Assembly (NCBI GenBank): GCA_045636945.1
Contig: JAZTYO010000030.1
Span: 1-41,189, forward strand
DNA: 41,189 nucleotides
Reading direction: 5' to 3'
Source of the DNA: UMGS172 sp045636945
GTDB lineage: Bacteria; Bacillota; Clostridia; Oscillospirales; Acutalibacteraceae
The notes under the pieces: model-generated
What the model saw: only the letters and a program-made list of their open reading frames with translations
Told to the model about the DNA's origin: nothing
Database searches by the model: none
Position numbers and translations under genes: made by a program
Shown: piece by piece, positions 32,578-41,087 of the stretch
Position numbering within the stretch: the first letter of the stretch is position 1
How the letters are laid out: every line of letters starts with the position of its first letter

Positions 32578-35500
32578 ATGAGTTTCATTGAACAATACTT
32601 GTTACAATTGAATACTGAAAAACGACGATGGCGGCGTGCTGTAGCAGCGTTGACGGCATTATCGTTAATTGTGGCGCTTGTTACCACATGGAACCTGCGT
32701 ATGACAGGCGTTACAATTGCCAACAGCGCAGGCTGTGGCATTGAAGAACACAGTCACACCGAGCAGTGTGTGTCAGGAACTACGCTGATTTGCGGAAAGA
32801 AAGAACATATTCACACCACCGACTGCTATTCCGATCCCGCAGCTGATACGGAAATGCTTTTGGATTGGCAGAACTTTTTTTCCAATTATCCTTATACAGG
32901 ACAATTGGAAAAAGACTTGGTGGATATTGCAAAATCCCAAGTTGGATATACGGAAAGCGAAAAGAACTTTCAGGTGGACAACGCAGGCATACGCCACGGC
33001 TATACACGCTATGGCGCATGGTACGGAGCACCCTATAACGAGTGGTCTGCCTTGTTTGTATCATTCTGCCTGCACTTTGCAGGCGCAGATGAAACCTATC
33101 CGCTGAGTTCCGGCGCCGCATCTATGGCACGGCTGTGGAACGAACAAGGCAAACTTGTTCCTGTGGGAAAATATTCACCCGAAAGTGGCGATCTGGTATT
33201 TTTCAATAACAATACAATGGGTATTGTAACGGAAGTTCATAGTGCCACAATCTGTGTTATTCGTGGTGATGTTGAAAATATGGTAAAAACCGATATCCTA
33301 TTGCGTACAGATCCGTCAATCATGGGATGGGGTTTAGTAGGAGGAACGGCTACGGATACTCAACCCCCACCGCAAACGGAAATGTCCAATAAACCAGTGG
33401 TGCAGATTTTTGCCGGGAAAACAGAAGTAACAGAACCGACAGAAGCTACCGAACCCACAAAGGCACCTGCACAAAAGTTCACCCTACGCTCTTCGCGTGC
33501 TACTATCATAGAGCTGATACCTTATTTAGAGGCAAACGGTGGCAGTTACTTCTACACCTTGCTCGATCATGACAATAAGGAGTTGCCCAAGGATGCCAAT
33601 GGAAACTACATTGCTCAGGCCAACGAGGGCTATAAGCTAACCTTGACATTCAATAGTCCGAAGGGCTTCCTTCCTGGAACATATCAATATCAGATTCCAA
33701 ACGGATTGATGGTGGATGGCGGTAATGGACAATTTGTTCTGAAGGACGGAATGTTGGTTGGCACCTGGGTTGTAACTGATACCGGTTTAATTACCTTGGA
33801 ATTCAACGACAAGATGAACAGCCGTACTGACATTGTCATCAGCGCAACCATGGGCATTCATTTCCCAGAGCAAAATGACCCAATTGATTTCGACGGTTTT
33901 ATCACCGTCAAGGTAGAACCTCCTGCTCAGCAGACATATCCCACGGAGCTGTCAAAGTGGGGTACTTCCAACGCCGAAGCCGGCAAACTAAATTGGAATG
34001 TACTCATAAAAGGGCATGCCGATTCTCAGATTCCCGGAAGCATCCTCACCGACCAAGTCTCTCTGCCGGATTGGGGTAAACCTCATACCTATACGCAATC
34101 GGATATGGATGCAGGTATCAATATTGGTGTTACTGCTGCCGACGGCAGTTGGCATACGTGGACGGTCACCGCAGATGACCCACACTTAATTTGGGACGAA
34201 AACGGCTGGTCCTATAAGATTCCCCAAACCGCCGAATGTATTTACTGCGGAGAAATAACCCTTGGTAGCGAGGGATGGGAATACATGGTTTCCTATACCT
34301 CCACACCAACCAAGCTCAACACTCCCGGCTCATTTGCTTATGAGAACAAGGTTACTGTAGATGGACAGACTGCATGGGGTTGGAATGAATTTACCCACGG
34401 ATCTGTGAACGCTGAACTTGAAAAGGAAGGCTCCTTCCTGTCTGATGCAGCGGGCGGAGGCTTTTTGTGGGAGTTTCAGGTAACCATTCCCGGTCGACCG
34501 GAGGGTCAAAGAGCGGAATATTCCTGGTTTATTATGGACGAGATGAAATTGCTTGACAGTGGAGGCACGGCAATCGGCAGGCTTCATAACGACGTCAATT
34601 TAGCAACGGTAATGGCTACCTATAACGGACAGACCATCCAAATCCCACGTATCCAGGATGCCACAGCCCAAGATATGTTTGCCTGGGATGTTGCCTGGAC
34701 GTCTGAGGGCGTTGCCGCCACACGCACCATTAACCTTCTTTGCCGTTGTCAATGCACCGCTTCCACCTGCCATTGGGGAGGCTGTGAAAATTATTGGTTC
34801 CAGTACGATGACGGCACGTGGGCAACCAACGGCTTCTGTCAATGTTGGACGGAACAGCAGAATATGACCTTTGTTTTCGTCTACAAAACCACAGATATGT
34901 CCTTGGTCGAAAACTACGGTGCCTTGAGACACCAGGTAAATAACCTTGCCCAGCTTTACTATATTGCAGACGGCAACATCTCCGTCCAGGTGGACTATGA
35001 CGATGCAACCGTTCCCATTCCAAACCTGTTTGAAAAGCAGCTGACTCACGATTTTAACGGCTACACCGCCCACTATAAAATCACGGTCAACGAAGCAAAA
35101 ACAGTGTTGACCAACGGCGCACCCCTGACCATCCACGATGAGATGACCGACACCCTTGCTTATGTAAGTGGTTCGCTTGTTATCACAACTGAAAATGCAA
35201 GCGGACACACAAGTGTACTTAAGCATGGCGTGGACTACACCGTTACCTATGACGGCACAGGCCATCAAACGGATGCCTCAGGCAAGAAAGTTCACGTGTT
35301 GAACATCGTGATACAGAAACCGCAACCGGTTATGTACATTTTGGATTACGATACTACTCTAATTCTGCCGGAACAGATCGCTGGAGGTATCCGTTACAGT
35401 AACTCTGCATCCATCTCCCTGTGGGGTGGAGAGGTGAAAGATACCGGTGTAGAAAAGGTCTATGCAGACATCAATATTGCTTCGAAAAACTTTACAGTGG

Positions 35501-35982
35501 ATATGTTTAAGACATGCGCACTGACCGGTAAACCACTCCCGGGAGCAAAATTTGGTCTTTACAATGCGCAAGGTGGTCTAATCACCACCGGTGTAACAGA
35601 TGCCAATGGTAAGCTGACATTCCAGACCAATATCATCGAAGGCATTGTTTTGCAAGAACATATTCTTTACTATTTGCAGGAAATACAACCGCCACCGGCT
35701 TATCAGCTGGATGATACAAAGTATTGGATCTGTTTCTGTAGTAATACGAGCGATACTTGCGTTGAATGCAACAAGCTTATGATAGATGCGGAGGCTGTAC
35801 GTATTCCTTTTGAGGAGATTGGTCTAATTGATATTGCCAATTATCCTGCTAATGTAGAACTGCCGGCTACCGGCGGTATTGGAACCCCCATTTATATACT
35901 ATGTGGACTAACACTTGTGCTTGGTCCGTTTGTATACGGATTCAGCTTGAGGCGCAGATATGGAAGGAGGTTGAACAAATAA
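32578..35982 (+). CDS. Large LPATG-anchored pilus adhesin (probable tip protein) with CHAP-like domain
   Basis: A 1134-residue surface protein. After a basic stretch and a membrane/signal segment (residues 20-42) come two C-x(n)-EHxHTxxC repeats (about 52-84). A CHAP/NlpC-like domain follows (about 105-260): TYEWSA-type sequence NEWSALFVSFC has Ser157 where CHAP enzymes have the catalytic Cys, and the HVGIV-type histidine is replaced by Thr213-Met214. A TEATEPTKAP linker leads to several beta-sandwich isopeptide-type adhesion domains. A Cys-rich insert (C-R-C-Q-C to C-Q-C-W) is encoded at 34741-34848. Last come a SpaA/CnaB domain and the sorting signal LPATG (1095-1099), a helix and a basic tail. 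As the largest pilin it should be the tip or ancillary adhesin. Confidence 0.88.
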   Translation: MSFIEQYLLQLNTEKRRWRRAVAALTALSLIVALVTTWNLRMTGVTIANSAGCGIEEHSHTEQCVSGTTLICGKKEHIHTTDCYSDPAADTEMLLDWQNFFSNYPYTGQLEKDLVDIAKSQVGYTESEKNFQVDNAGIRHGYTRYGAWYGAPYNEWSALFVSFCLHFAGADETYPLSSGAASMARLWNEQGKLVPVGKYSPESGDLVFFNNNTMGIVTEVHSATICVIRGDVENMVKTDILLRTDPSIMGWGLVGGTATDTQPPPQTEMSNKPVVQIFAGKTEVTEPTEATEPTKAPAQKFTLRSSRATIIELIPYLEANGGSYFYTLLDHDNKELPKDANGNYIAQANEGYKLTLTFNSPKGFLPGTYQYQIPNGLMVDGGNGQFVLKDGMLVGTWVVTDTGLITLEFNDKMNSRTDIVISATMGIHFPEQNDPIDFDGFITVKVEPPAQQTYPTELSKWGTSNAEAGKLNWNVLIKGHADSQIPGSILTDQVSLPDWGKPHTYTQSDMDAGINIGVTAADGSWHTWTVTADDPHLIWDENGWSYKIPQTAECIYCGEITLGSEGWEYMVSYTSTPTKLNTPGSFAYENKVTVDGQTAWGWNEFTHGSVNAELEKEGSFLSDAAGGGFLWEFQVTIPGRPEGQRAEYSWFIMDEMKLLDSGGTAIGRLHNDVNLATVMATYNGQTIQIPRIQDATAQDMFAWDVAWTSEGVAATRTINLLCRCQCTASTCHWGGCENYWFQYDDGTWATNGFCQCWTEQQNMTFVFVYKTTDMSLVENYGALRHQVNNLAQLYYIADGNISVQVDYDDATVPIPNLFEKQLTHDFNGYTAHYKITVNEAKTVLTNGAPLTIHDEMTDTLAYVSGSLVITTENASGHTSVLKHGVDYTVTYDGTGHQTDASGKKVHVLNIVIQKPQPVMYILDYDTTLILPEQIAGGIRYSNSASISLWGGEVKDTGVEKVYADINIASKNFTVDMFKTCALTGKPLPGAKFGLYNAQGGLITTGVTDANGKLTFQTNIIEGIVLQEHILYYLQEIQPPPAYQLDDTKYWICFCSNTSDTCVECNKLMIDAEAVRIPFEEIGLIDIANYPANVELPATGGIGTPIYILCGLTLVLGPFVYGFSLRRRYGRRLNK

Positions 35983-36070
35983 AGCCTCCCCAAATGGCGT
36001 AAAAACCTATCTTATGCGCCTGACTGATTCCAAATAAAAATCAAAATTATTTTTAGAAAGGAAAATCACT

Positions 36071-37882
36071 ATGAAAAAGTTTTTATCCATCATTATGGTG
36101 CTGGCAATGGTTCTTTCTCTGAGCATTACCGCTTTTGCGGCAGAGAATAAGGGTTCCATTACCATCACCAACGCAACCGTCAACGAAACCTATGCACTTT
36201 ACAAGATTTTCGATGCAAGCATCAGCAAGGATGCTGACGGCAATACCAACGCAGTTTCCTACTCCATCGAGACCGACAATCAGTTCTTTGCTGCTCTGTT
36301 CGGCGCTGATGGTACCACCGACAACACCTACTTTGTGTACAATGTCAACACCGGCTCCGTTACCAAAAAAGAAGGTGTCAATGACAGCGAGCTGATCAAG
36401 TATCTGACCGAATTGGTAGAAAACGGTACTTATAACACTGCTGCTACACCTGTTAAGGCTACCAGCGACGAAGTGAAGTTCGAAAACTTACCCTACGGAT
36501 ATTACCTCATCACCAGCACATTGGGTACTACCGTAACCATCAACTCCAACACACCTGATGTTGAGGTAATTGATAAGAACCAGAAGCCTGGTGGCAACTT
36601 TGATAAGCAGATTCAAATCGGTGTAGATGCAGAAGGCAAGCCGATTTGGGGTGATTCCAACTCCGCTAATATCGCCGACGAGGTTACTTATAAGATCTCC
36701 TTTGAAGCAACCAACTACGACGGTGAAAACAAGATCAAGTACTACCAAATCCACGATGAAAAGGGCAACGCAATCTGGGCCGAATTTAACAGCTTTAAAG
36801 TGACGGTTGGTGGCGTAGAGCTTAAGAGGGGCTACTATCTCTCTCAGGATGGCGTTAACACCGATAACTGGGAATTCTTTGGTGATTGGTCCGATATTCC
36901 CGAAGCTGACCGCGACCGTAATGATGCACAGTGGTATCTTGTGCATCTTGACTACGACAAGTTCCGTATCACCATTCCCTGGCTGGAAGGTCACACCATC
37001 ACCGATGTTACCAACGCAGCCGGTGAAACCACCGCTTATTCCGTAAACTTCCCTGAGAATGCTGATTCCAAGTTCGACTCTCCCGTTGAGGTTGTAATCA
37101 CCTATGACGCAGTTATTGAAGCTACCGCCGCCATCGGTAACACCACCCACGGTAACCGTTTCAATAAGGCTCACGCTTCTTGGACAAGTGAGCACGAAAC
37201 GCTTACCACTCCTCCCGATGAGGTTGTAACCTACGTTTACGGTATTGGCTTGCTCAAGGACGATATCAATACTCGCGAAAATCTTGCCGGTGCTAAGTTC
37301 CGTGTGTTTAAGGATGAAGCATGCACCGAACCCGTATATGTAATTCCTACCAATGTAAAAGGTGTGTATATTATCGATAGCTTGAATACTGTTGCTGAAG
37401 AAATCAGTGGCATCAAGCAAGAGACTTCCCGCAAGAAGTATGAGGCATATCTGGAGGAATATCTGAAGGATAAGGATGGCAACCCCATTGAACAGGACAA
37501 CCTTGTAGTTTCTCAGGTAAACGGTAAGTTGGTTATCCTTGGATTGAAGGAAGGCACCTACTATCTGAAGGAGGTAGAGGCACCTGCAGGATATAACGCT
37601 TTAACACAGCCTGTTGAGTTCAAAGCAGGCGAAGATATCCGTTCTTTCATTATCTTTGCCGATGAAAACGGTAACGTTGCTAATATTCAGCAGACCGACG
37701 GTGTTCACCATGAGATCGACTACGACCTGACCCACACCGTTGTTCACAACAGCAAGGGCGTTGTGCTTCCTTCCACTGGTGGTATGGGTACCTTCTGGCT
37801 GATTACTATCGGTACTATCTTAGCAATCGGCTTTGCAGTATTCCTTATTACCCATAAGAAGATGTCTGCTTATACCGACTAA
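36071..37882 (+). CDS. Major (backbone) pilin, isopeptide-forming, LPSTG-anchored
   Basis: A 603-residue fimbrial shaft protein. The signal peptide MKKFLSIIMVLAMVLSLSITAFA is cleaved at AFA-AE. The N-terminal domain ends with TPDVEVIDKNQKPG, where Lys169 is the likely pilin-motif lysine joined to the LPST threonine of the next subunit. A middle fimbrial isopeptide domain follows (about 190-385), then a CnaB/SpaA-type domain with the E-box-like YYLKEVEAPAGYN. The sorting signal LPSTG (566-570), hydrophobic helix and HKK tail are complete. AGAAAGGAAAATCACT precedes the ATG. The GGCG/CGCC hairpin upstream (about 35994-36018) is weak. A strong hairpin after the gene separates it from the sortase. 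Confidence 0.92.
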   Translation: MKKFLSIIMVLAMVLSLSITAFAAENKGSITITNATVNETYALYKIFDASISKDADGNTNAVSYSIETDNQFFAALFGADGTTDNTYFVYNVNTGSVTKKEGVNDSELIKYLTELVENGTYNTAATPVKATSDEVKFENLPYGYYLITSTLGTTVTINSNTPDVEVIDKNQKPGGNFDKQIQIGVDAEGKPIWGDSNSANIADEVTYKISFEATNYDGENKIKYYQIHDEKGNAIWAEFNSFKVTVGGVELKRGYYLSQDGVNTDNWEFFGDWSDIPEADRDRNDAQWYLVHLDYDKFRITIPWLEGHTITDVTNAAGETTAYSVNFPENADSKFDSPVEVVITYDAVIEATAAIGNTTHGNRFNKAHASWTSEHETLTTPPDEVVTYVYGIGLLKDDINTRENLAGAKFRVFKDEACTEPVYVIPTNVKGVYIIDSLNTVAEEISGIKQETSRKKYEAYLEEYLKDKDGNPIEQDNLVVSQVNGKLVILGLKEGTYYLKEVEAPAGYNALTQPVEFKAGEDIRSFIIFADENGNVANIQQTDGVHHEIDYDLTHTVVHNSKGVVLPSTGGMGTFWLITIGTILAIGFAVFLITHKKMSAYTD

Positions 37883-37907
37883 TTCTTAAACTTAGAAAAA
37901 GATACTA

Positions 37908-37941
37908 AGTGGGAGGAGAGAAAATCTTCTCTCCTCCCACT
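37908..37941 (+). other. 15-bp intercistronic hairpin after the major pilin
   Basis: A perfect stem AGTGGGAGGAGAGAA / TTCTCTCCTCCCACT with loop AATC. It is followed by AAAACTATAAC and not a T-run, so it is not a normal intrinsic terminator. It probably stabilises the 3' end of the pilin message after cleavage, or reduces transcription into the sortase genes. Confidence 0.8.
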
Positions 37942-37967
37942 AAAACTATAACAGAAAGGAGATGCCT

Positions 37968-38834
37968 ATGAGAAAACACAAAACAGTAATCTTTTTAACC
38001 CTTGGTTTTTTGGTAGGTATCTGCATTCTGTTATATCCTGCCTTTAGTGATTTTTGGAACAGCAAAACCCAAAGCAGAGTAATTACTGACTATGAATCTG
38101 TTTTGGATAATCTTGATGAAAATGAATACAGTGCTATTTTTGAACGTGCCCATGCTTATAACAAGGCTCTATACGAAACAAATTATCCGTTGATGGATTA
38201 TAAAAATGTGCCTGGATACTACGATACCCTGTGCATAACTGATAATGATATGATCGGCTATCTTAAAATTGATCGTATTGGTGTGGAACTTCCAATTTAC
38301 CACGGTACATCGGACGATGTGCTGAATAGAGGTGTAGGTCATTTGGAGGGCAGCAGTTTGCCTATTGGTGGTGAAAACACCCATAGTATTATGTCTGCTC
38401 ATAGAGGGTTGCCCAGCTCAAAGCTGTTTACCGACCTTGACCGAATGGAAATTGGTGATACCTTTCAGATAATCATACTGGATCAAGTTCTGACCTATCA
38501 GGTTGATTTTATAAAAGTAATAGAACCTACTGATGTTTCGGATCTGCAGATCATTGAAGGCAGAGACTATTGCACTTTGTTTACCTGTACACCTTACGGC
38601 ATCAATACCCATCGTCTTTTGGTACGGGGCGTCAGAATTGAAACAATTAAGGAAAAACCAATTATTTATGTTTCCAACGAGGCATTTCGCATAGAACCTT
38701 TGTTGGTAACGCCGGCAGTTGCTGCACCGATGCTTTTAGTGCTTTTAATTCACTTGCTTGTTAAGTACAGAGAACCACCGAAAACCGTGCAGCAGAAGAA
38801 AAAAGAGGAAGGAGGCACGGGAAGTGAGTCGTAA
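37968..38834 (+). CDS. Class C (pilus-polymerising) sortase
   Basis: A 288-residue membrane transpeptidase that links pilins through LPxTG. The N-terminal helix (TVIFLTLGFLVGICILLYPAF) and C-terminal helix (LLVTPAVAAPMLLVLLIHLLV) with a basic tail are typical of class C. Catalytic residues: His145 in MSAHRGLP, Cys207 in TLFTCTPYG, and Arg in THRLLVRG. The usual DP(W/F/Y) lid motif before the core is not seen; the region reads MDYKNVPGYYDTL. Start: the ATG at 37962 touches the AAAGGAG site, so ATG 37968 is preferred. It overlaps the next gene by 11 nt. It should polymerise the backbone pilin. Confidence 0.92.
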   Translation: MRKHKTVIFLTLGFLVGICILLYPAFSDFWNSKTQSRVITDYESVLDNLDENEYSAIFERAHAYNKALYETNYPLMDYKNVPGYYDTLCITDNDMIGYLKIDRIGVELPIYHGTSDDVLNRGVGHLEGSSLPIGGENTHSIMSAHRGLPSSKLFTDLDRMEIGDTFQIIILDQVLTYQVDFIKVIEPTDVSDLQIIEGRDYCTLFTCTPYGINTHRLLVRGVRIETIKEKPIIYVSNEAFRIEPLLVTPAVAAPMLLVLLIHLLVKYREPPKTVQQKKKEEGGTGSES

Positions 38835-39699
38835 AATCATAACCTTTTGTGTAACAATATTACTGATTTTAACTTGCTCTTATACGGTTTTTGCCGAAGA
38901 ATTTGACCAAAGCAAAACAGGGTCTATTTCTGTTACACTTATTGAGAAAAAGCAAAATGAGCCGATTGTTGGCGCAGAACTTAGCGTATATTATATTGCA
39001 ATCGCCATATTGGATGCAGACGGAAATTTGATTTATGACTATACGAGAAATTTCGAACAGTTTGATACCGCAATAGATGATAAATCACTTGCTGCAAAGC
39101 TGGATGAGTTTGTATCGCAACATAGCATACCATCTACTAAAATGGTAACGAATGATGAGGGGACTGCGCTATGTAACCAGCTTCCCTTGGGACTTTATTT
39201 TGTTAAGCAGACAGGTGAGGTAGAAGGCTTTGCTCCTTGCACACCCTTCCTTGTAACAGTCCCCAATGAAAAGAATGGCGAATATGTGTACGAGGTAAAC
39301 GCTTCCCCCAAAACAGAGGTTGCAAGACTCACGTCCATCACCATAAAAAAGGTGTGGAATACCGATGAATCTACTGAGGCGGCGGATAGTGTTACCGTTC
39401 AGTTGCTTAAAAATGGAAATGTAGTCAAGACGGCAACCCTTAATGCGCAAAACAATTGGCAGGTAACTTACACCGATATGCCGGAAAGCGATGCTTACAG
39501 CATCAAAGAGGTAAACGTGCCAAAAGGTTTTACTGCAACCTACATGCAAAACGATTATGTTTTCACAGTTACAAATACCTCAACCTTAATTCAAACCGGT
39601 CAGTTGATGTGGCCAATTCCTGTACTTGCAATTAGCGGCATGCTTTTAATTGCGTCAGGGGTTGTGCTCTTGCAGAAAAAGAGGGAAACAAATGCGTAA
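38824..39699 (+). CDS. Minor pilin with CnaB domains and IQTG sorting signal
   Basis: A 291-residue surface protein. The signal peptide IITFCVTILLILTCSYTVFA ends at FA-EE. Two CnaB/SpaA-like beta domains follow (GSISVTLIEKKQNEPIVGAELSVYYI and TSITIKKVWNTDESTEAADSVTVQLLKNG, with SIKEVNVPKGFTATY as E-box). The C-terminus has IQTG (256-259) followed by QLMWP, a long helix and QKKRE, so the sorting motif departs from LPxTG. It starts at GTG 38824, with GGAGG upstream inside the sortase gene. Its size and position suggest the basal pilin that ties the fibre to the wall. Confidence 0.87.
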   Translation: MSRKIITFCVTILLILTCSYTVFAEEFDQSKTGSISVTLIEKKQNEPIVGAELSVYYIAIAILDADGNLIYDYTRNFEQFDTAIDDKSLAAKLDEFVSQHSIPSTKMVTNDEGTALCNQLPLGLYFVKQTGEVEGFAPCTPFLVTVPNEKNGEYVYEVNASPKTEVARLTSITIKKVWNTDESTEAADSVTVQLLKNGNVVKTATLNAQNNWQVTYTDMPESDAYSIKEVNVPKGFTATYMQNDYVFTVTNTSTLIQTGQLMWPIPVLAISGMLLIASGVVLLQKKRETNA

Positions 39700-40282
39700 A
39701 TGGATAGGTGTAATCTGTGTTTTCCTTGGTGTCCTTTGCATACTGAGTGCCATAGGCTTTGTAGCATACAATCGGTGGGAAGATATGAATGCGAAGGATG
39801 TTGCCCAAGATTTTCTTGAGGATGTTCAAAGCATAATCAATGAAGAACAATCGGAACAGCCATTGCTAAATGATACGAAAATGGCAACTGTAGAAGTGGA
39901 CGGTTATGATTGTATTGGCATTCTCTCTGTGCCTGTTTTAGATTTGGAACTGCCCGTTCTGACAGACTGGAGCTATGCAAAGTTAAAGAAGGCTCCGTGT
40001 CATTATTACGGGTCTTATTATGAAAAGGATTTTGTTATCGCCGCTCATAACTATAAATCACACTTTGGTAGACTTTCCAAACTGCAAGCAGGTGATATTG
40101 TTGTTTTTACCGACGTAAGCGGAACAGTACATTACTACGAAGTTGTTATTTTGGAAACCCTGCCTAAAAATGCAACAAAAGAAATGATTACAAGCGGTTT
40201 TGATCTTTCCTTATATACTTGCACCTTAGGTGGCGGTAGCCGTGTCACAGTGCGTTGCAACGCTGTCCAGGATAGTAATTGA
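39692..40282 (+). CDS. Second, small sortase
   Basis: A 196-residue sortase with one N-terminal membrane helix (WIGVICVFLGVLCILSAIGFVAY). Catalytic residues are His119 in VIAAHNYKS and Cys177 in LYTCTLGGGSRVTVRC, followed by the Arg. It has no C-terminal helix, unlike class C, so it is not the polymerase. ATG 39692 has an AGAGGG site and overlaps the minor pilin end by 8 nt. This pairing suggests it recognises the IQTG motif and anchors the base pilin to the cell wall. I cannot assign the class with certainty; class B or D are candidates. Confidence 0.85.
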   Translation: MRKWIGVICVFLGVLCILSAIGFVAYNRWEDMNAKDVAQDFLEDVQSIINEEQSEQPLLNDTKMATVEVDGYDCIGILSVPVLDLELPVLTDWSYAKLKKAPCHYYGSYYEKDFVIAAHNYKSHFGRLSKLQAGDIVVFTDVSGTVHYYEVVILETLPKNATKEMITSGFDLSLYTCTLGGGSRVTVRCNAVQDSN

Positions 40283-40295
40283 TAGAATAAATAAC

Positions 40296-40340
40296 AAGGC
40301 GACAACTCGAATGTGTTACATTCAGGTTGTCACCTTTTTT
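40296..40340. terminator. Terminator at the end of the pilus operon
   Basis: Two-part stem: AAGG and GACAAC on the left pair with GTTGTC and CCTT on the right, with one C-A mismatch, and an inner GAATGT-GTT-ACATTC hairpin. T6 follows. It lies between two converging genes and may serve both. Confidence 0.85.
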
Positions 40341-40343
40341 ATT

Positions 40344-41087
40344 TTAGAATATATCTTTCTTTTGGAGTTCCTTTTTCATTTTGCCGAGTGCCTTGCGGTA
40401 TGTTTTATCTGCAGTATCAGGCGAAGCCAAACCGTGGTCGAGGGCTATATCAACAAACGCTTCTTTTGGCAATGGTTTTCGTGTTGGCTTGCCGTCTTCA
40501 TCCAAATCATCTTTATCGTAAAAATGAGTAGCATAACACTCCATACAAAAGCCAAGGTGAGCAGACACTATTGCACGCTCACGATAGTTGAGATTTTCAA
40601 ACGCTGCCATAACCGTTTCGGCATAGAGCTTTTCACGGCTCATATCAAGGGCATATTGTTTGTTGGCGTAATCGAAATTTTGCAATGCTCGGAATTTATA
40701 TTCTTTTGCTAACTCCGTTGCCACCTTTGCAAAGTTTGCAGTAATCGTACCTCTGCCTTTCTCGGTACGGATAGCGGAACAACGACGGTTGTAAATATCT
40801 ACAACGGGATCTGCGGCGGCAAGTTCTTTACGATTGATACTTGCGGCATATTTACGGCAAGTAACCTTTTTACCCCTGACCTCATACGGTGCTATGCCAT
40901 TGCAATATTGCTGACGGCGGGCGGAAGTCATAAGGAAATACTTGTTACAAATACCGCACCGTCTTGGGTAATGCCCGTGATGTAACCCCTCAAAAAAGTC
41001 TGTAATCACAAAACTATAATAACTATCAAAATAAAGTCTACGTGCAAGTGAACTGCCCCAATTTGTGCAGACAGCATAAAAAGGCAC
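40344..41087 (-). pseudogene. DUF6076-type protein, 5' end replaced by an IS3-family element
   Basis: The native part runs from 41048 to the stop at 40344. It shows the DUF6076-like core RLYFDSYYSFVITDFFEGL, PRRCGICNKYFLMTSARRQQYCN and TCRKYAA, with a zinc-like CxxC and later Cys. A C-terminal stretch (NYRERAIVSAHLGFC..AFVDIALDHGLASPDTADKTYRKALGKMKKEL) vaguely resembles a sigma region 4-like helix-turn-helix. The apparent start is not native: the first 13 codons lie wholly inside the IS end, whose last base is 41049. The true N-terminus has therefore been lost. Whether the 247-codon hybrid is translated is unknown; no good ribosome site is visible. Confidence 0.75.

Noticed and set aside
34600..35268. 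Minus-strand ORF of 222 codons inside the adhesin
   Set aside because: Antisense shadow of the adhesin; no ribosome site and no recognisable domain.
36488..37420. Minus-strand ORF of 310 codons inside the backbone pilin
   Set aside because: Antisense shadow of a protein with a clear signal peptide and LPSTG signal.
37962..37967. Upstream ATG for the class C sortase
   Set aside because: It directly touches the AAAGGAG site with no spacing; the next ATG two codons on is correctly spaced.
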